This document shows, one piece after another, positions 16,967 to 24,697 of a DNA stretch of 33,725 nucleotides. Numbering within the stretch: position 1 is the first letter of the stretch; the number at the start of each line of letters is the position of its first letter. The notes beneath the pieces were generated by a model, which was not told the origin of the DNA, did not search any database, and worked only from the letters and a program-made list of their open reading frames with translations. The stretch is taken from the NCBI GenBank assembly GCA_944388385.1, contig CALXIO010000024.1:1-33725 (forward strand), written 5' to 3'. The DNA comes from an uncultured Ruminiclostridium sp. (GTDB lineage: Bacteria > Bacillota > Clostridia > Oscillospirales > Ruminococcaceae). The position numbers and the translations under genes were made by a program.

Positions 16967-17028
16967 TGCCTTGATAAAAGCACTTTTCAAATGCTCTTAT
17001 CAAGGCAGTCTTTCAAGGAAAGACCGCC
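16967..17028 (-). promoter_or_regulatory. Two overlapping intercistronic hairpins between binding-protein and dihydropyrimidinase genes
   Basis: A 16-bp stem (16967-16982 with 16992-17007, one G-U pair, 9-nt loop) overlaps by four bases a second 11-bp stem (17004-17014 with 17018-17028, one G-U pair, 3-nt loop). No T-run follows, so this is not a normal terminator. A likely role is protecting the upstream transporter mRNA from 3' decay or lowering expression of the downstream enzymes. The two stems cannot both form fully. Confidence 0.65.
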
Positions 17029-17039
17029 CCTTTATACTC

Positions 17040-18158
17040 TTACTTCTTATATACAAGGACTAAAGCTGAGCGTTGGTAAACCTGTGCTACCTGGAGTAAA
17101 TCCATACCGCCTGCATTGGCATTGATAAGGTTAGATACCCATGTTACACCAAAGTCAACCGTACCGTTATAAACTGCTGTTGTTTCGGAAATGTCACCGC
17201 CGCCGGAGATAATGTCAACAGTAAGACCTACCTCTTCATAGTAGCCCTTAGCCTGTGCCACATAATATCCCATAAACTGACACTGAGGTAACCATTTGAG
17301 CTGTACGGATACAGAAGTCTTTTCAGGTGCGCCGTCCTTTTCGGGATCGTATGTAAGATACTCGGTTGAACGGATATCATCAAGTGTAAAGGACTGGAGC
17401 TTTTCTGATGCCGCTGTGTCTTCTAACTTGATATACTTCTTTGCAAGGTCAAGAGTCTGCTGCATAGCCGCCTCATCCATCTGACCTACCTTATCAGCGG
17501 ATACGGGATTTCCCTTTGTATCTGTGGTTACTACCTTTGCAACTTCCTTAGCCATATATTCCTGATGTCCTGCAGATACAGATGAGCCTGCCGCAAATAC
17601 TATCTCTGCCGCCTCCTCAGGGTGTTCGCAGGCGTAAGCCCAACCCTTCATTGATGCGGTTACAAATGCCTTTACTGTATTGGGATTTTCCTCTGCAAAT
17701 TTCTTTGAGCAGAAAAGATTGTCCTCAAGCATTGCTACGCCCTGGTCATTCATATCAATAATGCCGACACTGTCACCGTAGTTAAGTGCGCCGTCGTAAT
17801 CGTTCTTTACAAGGCCAAGCTCGTTATAGGTCATGGCTGATGCAAGGGTAATTGCATCTGAATCAAACTGGTCCATTGTGAAGTCCTGGGTGATATAATC
17901 AATGGGAAGTCCGTACTTTGTGAGAAGTGCCTGGATTTCATACTCGTTACCAAGACCCCAGTTACCAACCTTGCCGGCTTCAGCAGCCGCCTTGATGCGT
18001 TCCTCGTCGGTCATTTCATCTGATGAGCCTGCGGAGCTGTTTTCTGTTGCCTGTGACTCTGTCTGTGATGTGCTGCTTGTTTCACTGCCGGAGCAGGCTG
18101 TAAGCTGTACCGCCATTAAAGCGGCAAGTGTGAGTGCCAATGTCTTTTTCATTTTCAT
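17040..18158 (-). CDS. NMT1/THI5-like ABC transporter substrate-binding lipoprotein, apparently circularly permuted
   Basis: This 372-aa lipoprotein (lipobox QLTAC, Cys22) is the binding protein of the pyrimidine-operon ABC transporter. Family motifs are all present but in swapped order. The usual second part comes first: GKVGNWGLGNEYEIQALLTK (62-81), ITLASAMTYNELGLV (103-117), IIDMNDQGVAMLEDNLFC (133-150), NPNTVKAFVTASMKGWAYAC (158-177) and the usual terminal element near STEYL (264-268). After a short charged linker comes the usual N-terminal part: SVQLKWLPQCQFMGYYVAQA (284-303), NGTVDFGVTW (331-340) and VAQVYQRSALVLVYKK (357-372) at the extreme C-terminus. This is the pattern of a circular permutation. 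The ligand is probably a pyrimidine base or related ring compound, inferred from the operon. Confidence 0.88.
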   Translation of the reverse strand: MKMKKTLALTLAALMAVQLTACSGSETSSTSQTESQATENSSAGSSDEMTDEERIKAAAEAGKVGNWGLGNEYEIQALLTKYGLPIDYITQDFTMDQFDSDAITLASAMTYNELGLVKNDYDGALNYGDSVGIIDMNDQGVAMLEDNLFCSKKFAEENPNTVKAFVTASMKGWAYACEHPEEAAEIVFAAGSSVSAGHQEYMAKEVAKVVTTDTKGNPVSADKVGQMDEAAMQQTLDLAKKYIKLEDTAASEKLQSFTLDDIRSTEYLTYDPEKDGAPEKTSVSVQLKWLPQCQFMGYYVAQAKGYYEEVGLTVDIISGGGDISETTAVYNGTVDFGVTWVSNLINANAGGMDLLQVAQVYQRSALVLVYKK

Positions 18159-18207
18159 AGTTTTTCTTCCTTTCTTTCTGTGGGGATTTTTATCAAACGG
18201 GAAAGGA

Positions 18208-19008
18208 CTATCCCTTCCTGCGTTTCATAACTAAATGTTCAACCAGCATAAGTATTGCATAAAGTGCTATACCGATAATGCAGGCTACCGCTATATATGC
18301 CCAGGCGGTGGGGTACTGACCCTTTACTATATTCTCCCTTATCTGTCTGCCTACTCCCACCGTATCCTCTGCAAAATACTCACTTACAAGTGCGCCGATG
18401 ATACTGGAGGGTACGCTTACCTTAAGGGCGGTGAATATATAGGGTATGCTGTTGGGAAGTCTCAGCTTTAAAAATACCGTGCCTCTTTTTGCGGCGTAGG
18501 TTTTCATTAAGTCCTCAGAAAAGGGCTTTAATTCAGTAAGGCCTCTGAAGGCGTTTATGCTCATTGAGGCAGTACAGAATATCATTACCACCAGCATTTT
18601 TGCCACGGTACTGCGCTGGTCTACCTCTGTGCTTATATCTCTTGTCCAGTTGTTGATAACCGGTGCCAATGCCACAATAGGAATAGCATTAAAGGCGGAT
18701 ACTATTGAAAGTCCTCCTGCTCCCCATTTAGGGAAAATCGTTGCTATAAGGGCAATTCCGTATCCTAAAACCGATCCCATCACAAGTCCCCCAAGAGCAA
18801 CTCTTAAGGATATCTGTGTATGCTCCCATATAGCATCAGCGTTCTGACCTATTATCTCCCCTATTCTTGTGGGTAGGGGCAGGGTTATTGTGTCGGTGCC
18901 TAACAGTATGTGAAGCACCTCGGTTTGCCATAATATAAACAGCAGTACCGCCACACAAAGAGGTAATAGTACAGAGGCTAATAAATTAAGCCTTGCTTTA
19001 TTCGTCAT
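18208..19008 (-). CDS. ABC transporter permease (SsuC/ThiX-like), second subunit
   Basis: This 266-aa membrane protein has about six hydrophobic segments. It carries the cytoplasmic EAA loop (LMKTYAAKRGTVFLKLRLPN...IPYIFTALK) that contacts the ATPase in binding-protein-dependent importers of the taurine/sulfonate/thiamine-precursor (SsuC/TauC/ThiX) group. Its ATG overlaps the end of the other permease gene by 4 bp. The two permeases differ in sequence, so the transporter is likely a heterodimer. It feeds pyrimidines or a related compound to the catabolic enzymes, as inferred from gene order. Confidence 0.88.
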   Translation of the reverse strand: MTNKARLNLLASVLLPLCVAVLLFILWQTEVLHILLGTDTITLPLPTRIGEIIGQNADAIWEHTQISLRVALGGLVMGSVLGYGIALIATIFPKWGAGGLSIVSAFNAIPIVALAPVINNWTRDISTEVDQRSTVAKMLVVMIFCTASMSINAFRGLTELKPFSEDLMKTYAAKRGTVFLKLRLPNSIPYIFTALKVSVPSSIIGALVSEYFAEDTVGVGRQIRENIVKGQYPTAWAYIAVACIIGIALYAILMLVEHLVMKRRKG

Positions 19009-19829
19009 AAAATTACCTCCTGACCTCGTCTCTTATAGGGGCATATCAGCTTTTCTATAAGCCCCATAAGATAATAGCTTAAAATACCGATTATTGCGCT
19101 TATAACCACTATATCCCAGAATACAAGTCTTGTCATACCGCCCTTCAGGGACTGGGAAAGCATACAGCCAAGACCGTTTCCGCCCTGTAAGGTATCCACA
19201 AGAATTGAGGCTGTTATAGCCATTGGGGCGGATATCTTAAGTCCCGTAAAGAAATAGGGTATGGAAAAGGGAATATAGGTTTTTATGTATCTTTGAAATC
19301 CGGTAGCCGCATAGCTGTACATCAGCTCGTGCTTTTCCTTCTCCACCGCCTTAAATCCGGCTAAGGTGTTTGTTGATACCGGATAGAAGGTAAGTATGGC
19401 GGCAATTACCATTCGGGAGGAATCAATATCTCCGGTTATAGCAAGAATTATGGGTGCCATACCTAAAATCGGTATCATCTGGATTATCATAAGATAAGGA
19501 AATGCTATCTTTTCCACAATTCCCGACATATTCATAAGTAACGCCAGCAAATAACCTAAAACCGTACCGATAAGAAAACCAATGGCCGCCCTCGAAAGGG
19601 TTTCGCCGCAGCTTGTAGCTATAAGCTGTGCCATGGTCATTTTTCCGGTTACTGCCTTATCGCTGAAAAAGGACTCCACTATCTGCCATACATGGGGCAA
19701 TACATTTATGGGAGTTCTTTTGGTAGCCGCCACTATAAAGGCGAACACCTCCCATATTGCCATTACGCCCACCACCCACACAAGGGTAACGGTGGTTTTG
19801 GATGCAAGTATTCTCTTTAGCTTAGTCAA
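19005..19829 (-). CDS. ABC transporter permease (SsuC/ThiX-like), first subunit
   Basis: This 274-aa membrane protein has about six hydrophobic segments, beginning with a long helix at VTLVWVVGVMAIWEVFAFIV. The EAA-type loop reads LMYSYAATGFQRYIKTYIPFSIPYFFTGLK. It belongs to the same permease group as its neighbour and lies directly after the ATPase gene. The 4-bp overlap with the second permease suggests translational coupling and fixed stoichiometry. The substrate is inferred from the operon to be a pyrimidine or related ring. Confidence 0.88.
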   Translation of the reverse strand: MTKLKRILASKTTVTLVWVVGVMAIWEVFAFIVAATKRTPINVLPHVWQIVESFFSDKAVTGKMTMAQLIATSCGETLSRAAIGFLIGTVLGYLLALLMNMSGIVEKIAFPYLMIIQMIPILGMAPIILAITGDIDSSRMVIAAILTFYPVSTNTLAGFKAVEKEKHELMYSYAATGFQRYIKTYIPFSIPYFFTGLKISAPMAITASILVDTLQGGNGLGCMLSQSLKGGMTRLVFWDIVVISAIIGILSYYLMGLIEKLICPYKRRGQEVIL

Positions 19830-19844
19830 AGCCTGTCACCTCCG

Positions 19845-20648
19845 TCATACTCCCTCGAAGCTGTTTCTTACCTTTGCCACAAGGGCTGTAAATTCCGGTG
19901 TATCCTTGATATCCATTGTTCTGGGTCTGGGTAAATCAATATCCACCACCGCTGAAAGTCTGCCGGGGTGGGGAGATAATACGCATACCCTGTCGGATAA
20001 GAAAACCGATTCCTGTATATTATGGGTAACGAATATAACTGTTTTATTGGTCTTTCTCCAGATACGAAGTAAATCATCGTGGAGCTTTTCTCTTGTAAAT
20101 TCATCAAGTGCCGAAAAGGGCTCGTCCATCAAAAGTATTTCGGGACGGATCGCAAGAGCTCTTGCTATGCCTACCCTCTGCTGCATACCGCCGGATAACT
20201 GTCTTGGATAATGATCCGCAAAATCGGAAAGTCCCACCAGCTTCAGCATTTTGTCTGCCCGTTCTATTCTTTCCTTTTTAGGCACCTTCATTATCTCCAG
20301 CGGAAGCATTACATTCTTTCTTACCGTTCTCCAGTCGTAAAGCACCGCACTCTGGAATACCATGGCATAACGCTTTTTAAGTCTTGCCTGTCTTGGCGTT
20401 TCGCCTCCGATAAGCACATTTCCCGATGTGGGGGTGATAAGGTCGGCAATTATCCTTAAAAGAGTGGTCTTGCCACAGCCTGAGGGGCCCAACAAAGAAA
20501 TAAATTCTCCCTTGTGTATATCAAAGCTGACGCCTGTAAGGGCTGTAACATCCTTGCCGTCGGTGGTCTTATAAACCATACCCACATTATCAAGCATTAT
20601 TTCAACATCCTTCTCCCTTGCTGTCTCTTTTCTGATTTCCTCTGCCAT
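19845..20648 (-). CDS. ABC transporter ATP-binding protein (SsuB/ThiZ-like)
   Basis: This 267-aa ATPase powers the importer. Walker A is GPSGCGKTT, the Q-loop MVFQSAVLYDW, the signature LSGGMQQRVGIARALA, Walker B EILLMDEPFSALD and the H-loop IFVTHN. All are intact. The frame extends to 20690, but the ATG at 20648 is the one with a correctly spaced GGAAAGGA. It is the first gene of the pyrimidine operon, and transcription must pass the leader terminator at 20708-20758 to reach it. Confidence 0.92.
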   Translation of the reverse strand: MAEEIRKETAREKDVEIMLDNVGMVYKTTDGKDVTALTGVSFDIHKGEFISLLGPSGCGKTTLLRIIADLITPTSGNVLIGGETPRQARLKKRYAMVFQSAVLYDWRTVRKNVMLPLEIMKVPKKERIERADKMLKLVGLSDFADHYPRQLSGGMQQRVGIARALAIRPEILLMDEPFSALDEFTREKLHDDLLRIWRKTNKTVIFVTHNIQESVFLSDRVCVLSPHPGRLSAVVDIDLPRPRTMDIKDTPEFTALVAKVRNSFEGV

Positions 20649-20707
20649 ACCGATCATCCTTTCCGCAGATTTGCAAGTTTTAAAATACAATCTTTCATAA
20701 TCTAAGT

Positions 20708-20758
20708 AAAAAATACAGGAGCTTCGAGGACTTGCTCTTTAAGCCTCGTTGCTCCTGT
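20708..20758 (-). terminator. Leader terminator (candidate attenuator) of the pyrimidine operon
   Basis: On the minus strand the transcript folds as ACAGGAGC / GCTCCTGT (8 bp), an AA/AA internal loop, CGAGG / CCTCG (5 bp) and a small top hairpin, followed immediately by ATTTTTT. The element lies about 25 nt after the predicted transcription start and about 60 nt before the ATPase start codon. It therefore looks like a conditional terminator rather than the end of a gene. I see no known riboswitch core in the short leader. Confidence 0.7.
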
Positions 20759-20781
20759 TGGTTTCTGTTTGGTATGACTTT

Positions 20782-20811
20782 ATTATACTACCCAATCTCC
20801 ATTTGTGTCAA
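20782..20811 (-). promoter_or_regulatory. Sigma-A promoter of the pyrimidine catabolic operon
   Basis: Minus strand: perfect -35 TTGACA (20811-20806), 18-bp spacer, perfect -10 TATAAT (20787-20782). Start expected near 20775. The upstream 20830-21000 stretch is AT-rich intergenic DNA where PucR could bind; no gene is seen there. Confidence 0.85.
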
Positions 20812-21002
20812 TATCATATTTTATTTTTATTATAAACGCATTTTTTACCTTGTTGAAGGTGAATTTCTGTTGTGCAAATTTACAATATTGTGCCACAGCA
20901 CCTTAAAATAATTGTGCTCCGATTTACATAATACATTCTTCAGCACAAAAGGTGTTATAATTTAATTTGCAAGTTTAAATTGTATTCCCTGCATTTTCTG
21001 CT

Positions 21003-21028
21003 AAAAATAAGGACCCCGAAGGGTCCTT
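21003..21028 (-). terminator. Terminator after the rlmB / P-type-ATPase-like gene pair
   Basis: The 8-bp stem AAGGACCC / GGGTCCTT (21009-21016 with 21021-21028) has a four-base loop (TTCG when read on the minus strand), followed on that strand by ATTTTTA, just after the stop at 21032. Confidence 0.88.
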
Positions 21029-21031
21029 GAA

Positions 21032-23815
21032 TCAATATTTCTTCATCCTCTGTATTATCGTAAGCACCACCGTTGTGATTGTGTTATAAAGGGTAATTAT
21101 TGTTGGGGCGATAAATTCCGGCTGTCTTGCTATTGCCATTATCATGGTGAGAAGTATTCCCACAATGCCGGCTACAATCGTAAAGTTCCTGCCGAAGATA
21201 AATGCTCCTGCAAGATTTTTAGCCGCCAGCACACTTCTTACAAAGGAGCTGAAGGTACCGTTTGAAAATACCTCTCCGCTTCCCCTTGAGGTGTACTTTG
21301 TGCAGTCTGTATACTGCTCGTGAGCCTCATGGGGTAATACGGTAATATATTCAGGGTCAAGGTCAAACAGCTTTATCAGCTTATCCTCGGTGATAATAGA
21401 ATCGGTAGCCTTTACAATAACCCTTATATCATTATCCTGTAATATCTTAAGATATGCCTTTACATCAGGATTTGCAAGGGTTCTTATATAGAATATTGCA
21501 ACTATCTCTCCGCCGATTGAAAGATATACAGGGTCGGCAAGCTTTAATATTTCCTCGTCACCCTTATGGTCGGGAACCTCAATATCGTGCATCTCCATGA
21601 GCTGTCTGCCGCCTAACATTACCCTGTCGGACTTTATCCAGCCGGTGATACCGCAGTTATCCTCATAAATGCAGTTATCCACCTTGCGAAGTAATTCCTT
21701 ATCCCCCATTGTCACATCATAGAAAAGATAGGACATGGCGCTGTCACTTTGTATAGCAATACTTGCGGCTATAAGTATAGCCTCGTCTATGCTTACTCTG
21801 TGGATGGATTTTTTGGGAATTCTCTGCTTTATATTTGCCATTCCGATAGTTCCGGGAGGAAACAGTGTCTTTGCATCCACCAATACCGCTGTGGTATTGG
21901 AGAAATTAACCGCCGCATCGTAACCCAGTACCCCGGCACCCACCTCATTTAATTTCTTGGATGCCACATTAAGGGGCTGATTTATCATAAACAGCATTGA
22001 GAAGGGACAAGCCACTGAAAATACCCCTATTGCACAGGAAAGTGCAAAGAAGAAGGGATTTTCCGCCCCACCCACATCAACAGTAAACTGACAGCCCAAG
22101 GGGTTTAAGAATACCAGTATTCCCGTAAGGATACTTGCCGCTGCGGCTGTAATAAGGAATTTGCCGGAAAGTCTGTCCGCTTCATCATCACAGTAGCTGG
22201 ACTTTAAAAAGTCGGTGAGAAATTCCGTTTTTCTCATGGTGGCAATAAAGGGGGCTACCCCGGAAATACAACGGGTAATTCTGGAGGTGGATTCATCCCT
22301 TGTCAGCATCTGGGTGTAATACTTTGCGTTTTCCGAAAGCATATTCTTGAAGTTTCGCTTTGTCCTTGAAATCATCAGCAGCTTTCCTGCGGTGTTAAAT
22401 AAAAGCGATACAAGGGCGGTGGATATAAATATGGAGGAGTGCATCAGCTTAAAGGACTGCATATCTATAAGGTTTACTACTCCCCCGATAAGGGCAATGG
22501 AAGCGGAAAGTGCGCATACAGTATCACAATCCGGCCTCAGTGAAATCAGCTTTGAAAGTCCGTTACTGAGCACCGTTGAGCATACCGCAAATCCAAGTAT
22601 ACCAAGCACAAGGCTGATATAGATAAGTGCCGCCACATCTCCCCTTACACTTACTGCGCTGAAGGTTTCCACTAAATCAAGCTTATAGAAAAGATCAAAG
22701 TCATTGAAAAAGCTGATAAGGAAGGAAATTACGGTAATTACCGACAGTATGCCTATTCTTATTTTAAGTCCGGTATGGCTTGCACAAAGATCCGACCATA
22801 TCTGACCTGAGGCATCCATGCTGTCAAATTCCTCAAATTCCTCTGCCTCACTCTCATCGGCAGTATCCTCATCCATATCCTCTAAAACAAAGTCCTTAAG
22901 TCGGGGCTTTTTGCTTATTGCCGCTACCGCCTCCGCCTTTTCCTTTGCTATTACGGGGTTTTCTGTGGGTAATGTATCTGTTGGGGGGAGTATCTTCTTT
23001 GCGTATTCGGAATTTATAGGCCCTAAGGGCTCCTTTGTGGACCCCTCGGACATGGTAATAGTCCTGTGGGCATTTATGGTGTCCTTGCGCCTTTGGGCTA
23101 TGCTCTGATTTATCTTTTCAAGAAGCATACTCTGGGTGTGACTTTTAGCCACATAGGCCTTTACACCCTCATCATCCACATCATCATCAAAATCAAGGGC
23201 ATCTGACTTTTTGATCTCAGCTCCCAGCTCATTTGTATTGCCGGAAACTATATCGTGAAGCTCATCCCTTTTTGGGGTGTCCTCCTCACTTTTCTTAGCC
23301 TCGTTTATGGCCTGTTCCTTTATCTCAACGGGATTGACAAGATCCAGCATATCGTTGGGATCGTCATTCTGTCTTTCCTTCTCCAAAAGCAAGGCACGGC
23401 TCTTAGCCTCCAATTCTTCCCTTTTCTGCTTTTCCTCCTCGGTTTCAACAGGTACAGCCTCAACTATAACCTCCTGCCGGGACTTGCTGTCCTCCGGATT
23501 TTCTTCAGCTTCAGTCTGCTCCTGCTGTTTTCCCGTAAGGATATTAAAAAGCTCACCGTTGGCATCCGCAAAGGTCTGGGTGCACTCTGCCGCCTTTTTC
23601 TGACGGATTATGGCATCAGCATCCAACTTGGGCTTTGGCTTTTCGGCGGTGTCATCCAAGGGCTTATTTTCCCCTTCGGATTGGCTATGGCTTTTCTTTG
23701 CCGCCGTAACATGCTCCAGTACATCATCAATATCCACAGGCTTTTTAGATGCGAGCTTGCTGTCGCCCTTTTTCGCCTCTAATTCGGCTAATATATCATC
23801 TACTGAATATCCCAT
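21032..23815 (-). CDS. Large membrane protein resembling a degenerate P-type ATPase
   Basis: This 927-aa protein has a hydrophilic, strongly acidic N-terminal half (1-345, Lys/Glu/Asp-rich, probably disordered). Hydrophobic segments follow at about 351-371, 391-415, 436-480, 553-571, 586-611 and 868-920. Residues 586-830 align by pattern with metal P-type ATPases. ACPFSM (602-607) stands where CPC/CPx is expected, then GAGVLGYDAAVNF, then VDAKTLFPPG (646-655) in place of DKTGTLT. An N-domain-like GITGWIKSDRVMLGG and IRVIVKATDS in place of the TGDN segment follow. The phosphorylation motif and the GDGxND hinge are missing, so it should not pump ions by the normal cycle. A scaffold or sensor role is speculation. 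It sits 15 bp downstream of the methyltransferase gene. Confidence 0.8.
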   Translation of the reverse strand: MGYSVDDILAELEAKKGDSKLASKKPVDIDDVLEHVTAAKKSHSQSEGENKPLDDTAEKPKPKLDADAIIRQKKAAECTQTFADANGELFNILTGKQQEQTEAEENPEDSKSRQEVIVEAVPVETEEEKQKREELEAKSRALLLEKERQNDDPNDMLDLVNPVEIKEQAINEAKKSEEDTPKRDELHDIVSGNTNELGAEIKKSDALDFDDDVDDEGVKAYVAKSHTQSMLLEKINQSIAQRRKDTINAHRTITMSEGSTKEPLGPINSEYAKKILPPTDTLPTENPVIAKEKAEAVAAISKKPRLKDFVLEDMDEDTADESEAEEFEEFDSMDASGQIWSDLCASHTGLKIRIGILSVITVISFLISFFNDFDLFYKLDLVETFSAVSVRGDVAALIYISLVLGILGFAVCSTVLSNGLSKLISLRPDCDTVCALSASIALIGGVVNLIDMQSFKLMHSSIFISTALVSLLFNTAGKLLMISRTKRNFKNMLSENAKYYTQMLTRDESTSRITRCISGVAPFIATMRKTEFLTDFLKSSYCDDEADRLSGKFLITAAAASILTGILVFLNPLGCQFTVDVGGAENPFFFALSCAIGVFSVACPFSMLFMINQPLNVASKKLNEVGAGVLGYDAAVNFSNTTAVLVDAKTLFPPGTIGMANIKQRIPKKSIHRVSIDEAILIAASIAIQSDSAMSYLFYDVTMGDKELLRKVDNCIYEDNCGITGWIKSDRVMLGGRQLMEMHDIEVPDHKGDEEILKLADPVYLSIGGEIVAIFYIRTLANPDVKAYLKILQDNDIRVIVKATDSIITEDKLIKLFDLDPEYITVLPHEAHEQYTDCTKYTSRGSGEVFSNGTFSSFVRSVLAAKNLAGAFIFGRNFTIVAGIVGILLTMIMAIARQPEFIAPTIITLYNTITTVVLTIIQRMKKY

Positions 23816-23830
23816 CCAATCACCCTTTCA

Positions 23831-24571
23831 TTACTTATTTGCCCGGCTTCGCACAACCTCATACATAAGTATGCCTGCGCTTACCGACGCATTAAGAGAG
23901 TTTACCCTGCCGTGCATAGGCAAGGAAACGATAACGTCACACTTTTCCCTTACCAGTCTTCCAAGCCCGAATCCCTCTGAGCCTATGACCAATGCCACCG
24001 CCCCGGAAAAATCCGTCTTGTAGCTGTCCTGTCCGTCAGCCTCTGCCCCATAAACCCATACATTGTTTTCCTTAAGATAGTCTATGGTTTTGGCAAGGTT
24101 ATTTACTCTTGCTATCTTTATCCATGCCGCCGCCCCTGCTGAGGTTTTAAACACGGTGGAATTTACCGCGGCACTTCTCCTTGCGGGAATTATAACCCCG
24201 TCAGCCCCGGAGGCCTCTGCGGTACGGATAATAGCCCCTAAATTGTGGGGGTCCTGTATTTCGTCACAGATAATAATAAAGGGCGGCTTATCCTTGCTTT
24301 TTGCATTGTCAAGAATTTCCTCAACGGTGCAATAGCTTATGGGGGCAACCGTTGCCGCTACTCCGCCGTGCTTTTCTCCGCACATACTGCGTAGCTTGTC
24401 CTCGCTTACTTCCTTTATTAAAATGCCCTGTTTTTTAGCAAGGGCAATTATCTTGTCCATATTTTTTGCATTATTTGAAATATATACGGTGTCTATGCTC
24501 TTTTCCGCCTTCAGTCCTTCGGTGACGGCATTTTTACCGTAAATAATCTCATCCTTATCAGAAGGTGTCAT
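23831..24571 (-). CDS. rlmB: TrmH/SpoU family 2'-O-ribose RNA methyltransferase (RlmB-like)
   Basis: This 246-aa SPOUT methyltransferase transfers methyl from SAM to a ribose 2'-OH in RNA. The short N-terminal substrate-binding domain starts IIYGKNAVTEGL. The three SpoU motifs are complete: DPHNLGAIIRTAEASGADGV, VIGSEGFGLGRLV and LPMHGRVNSLNASVSAGILM. The layout matches RlmB (23S rRNA Gm2251), though a tRNA target cannot be excluded. The frame runs to 24667, but the ATG at 24571 has GAGGAGG just upstream and lies downstream of a strong promoter, so it is the start. Confidence 0.88.
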   Translation of the reverse strand: MTPSDKDEIIYGKNAVTEGLKAEKSIDTVYISNNAKNMDKIIALAKKQGILIKEVSEDKLRSMCGEKHGGVAATVAPISYCTVEEILDNAKSKDKPPFIIICDEIQDPHNLGAIIRTAEASGADGVIIPARRSAAVNSTVFKTSAGAAAWIKIARVNNLAKTIDYLKENNVWVYGAEADGQDSYKTDFSGAVALVIGSEGFGLGRLVREKCDVIVSLPMHGRVNSLNASVSAGILMYEVVRSRANK

Positions 24572-24605
24572 ATAGCCTCCTCGGTAATAGAATATTATTA
24601 GTATT

Positions 24606-24634
24606 AGTATAACACAAAATAAGCGATTTTGCAA
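24606..24634 (-). promoter_or_regulatory. Sigma-A promoter for the rlmB pair
   Basis: Minus strand: -35 TTGCAA (24634-24629), 17-bp spacer, -10 TATACT (24611-24606), about 35 nt before the start codon. Confidence 0.78.
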
Positions 24635-24667
24635 CAAATTTTTATCATATATTGTGATTTTCCCCAT

Positions 24668-24691
24668 AAAAAAACCCCCTTGCGGGGGCTG
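24668..24691 (-). terminator. Terminator of the diguanylate cyclase gene
   Basis: On the minus strand AGCCCCC / GGGGGTT closes around GCAA and is followed by a seven-base T run, directly after the GGDEF gene stop at 24698. Confidence 0.9.
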
Positions 24692-24697
24692 ATTTAA

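Noticed and set aside
19582..20211. 209-aa ORF antisense to the permease and ATPase genes
   Set aside because: Spans two real genes on the opposite strand; composition typical of a shadow frame.
20951..20965. Extended -10 (TGTTATAAT) on the plus strand upstream of 20960
   Set aside because: No well-spaced -35 and no plus-strand gene downstream; probably chance in AT-rich DNA.
23255..23782. 175-aa hydrophobic ORF antisense to the acidic tail of the 927-aa protein
   Set aside because: The complement of Glu/Lys-rich codons reads as Phe/Leu/Ser-rich sequence, so apparent membrane helices are an artefact.
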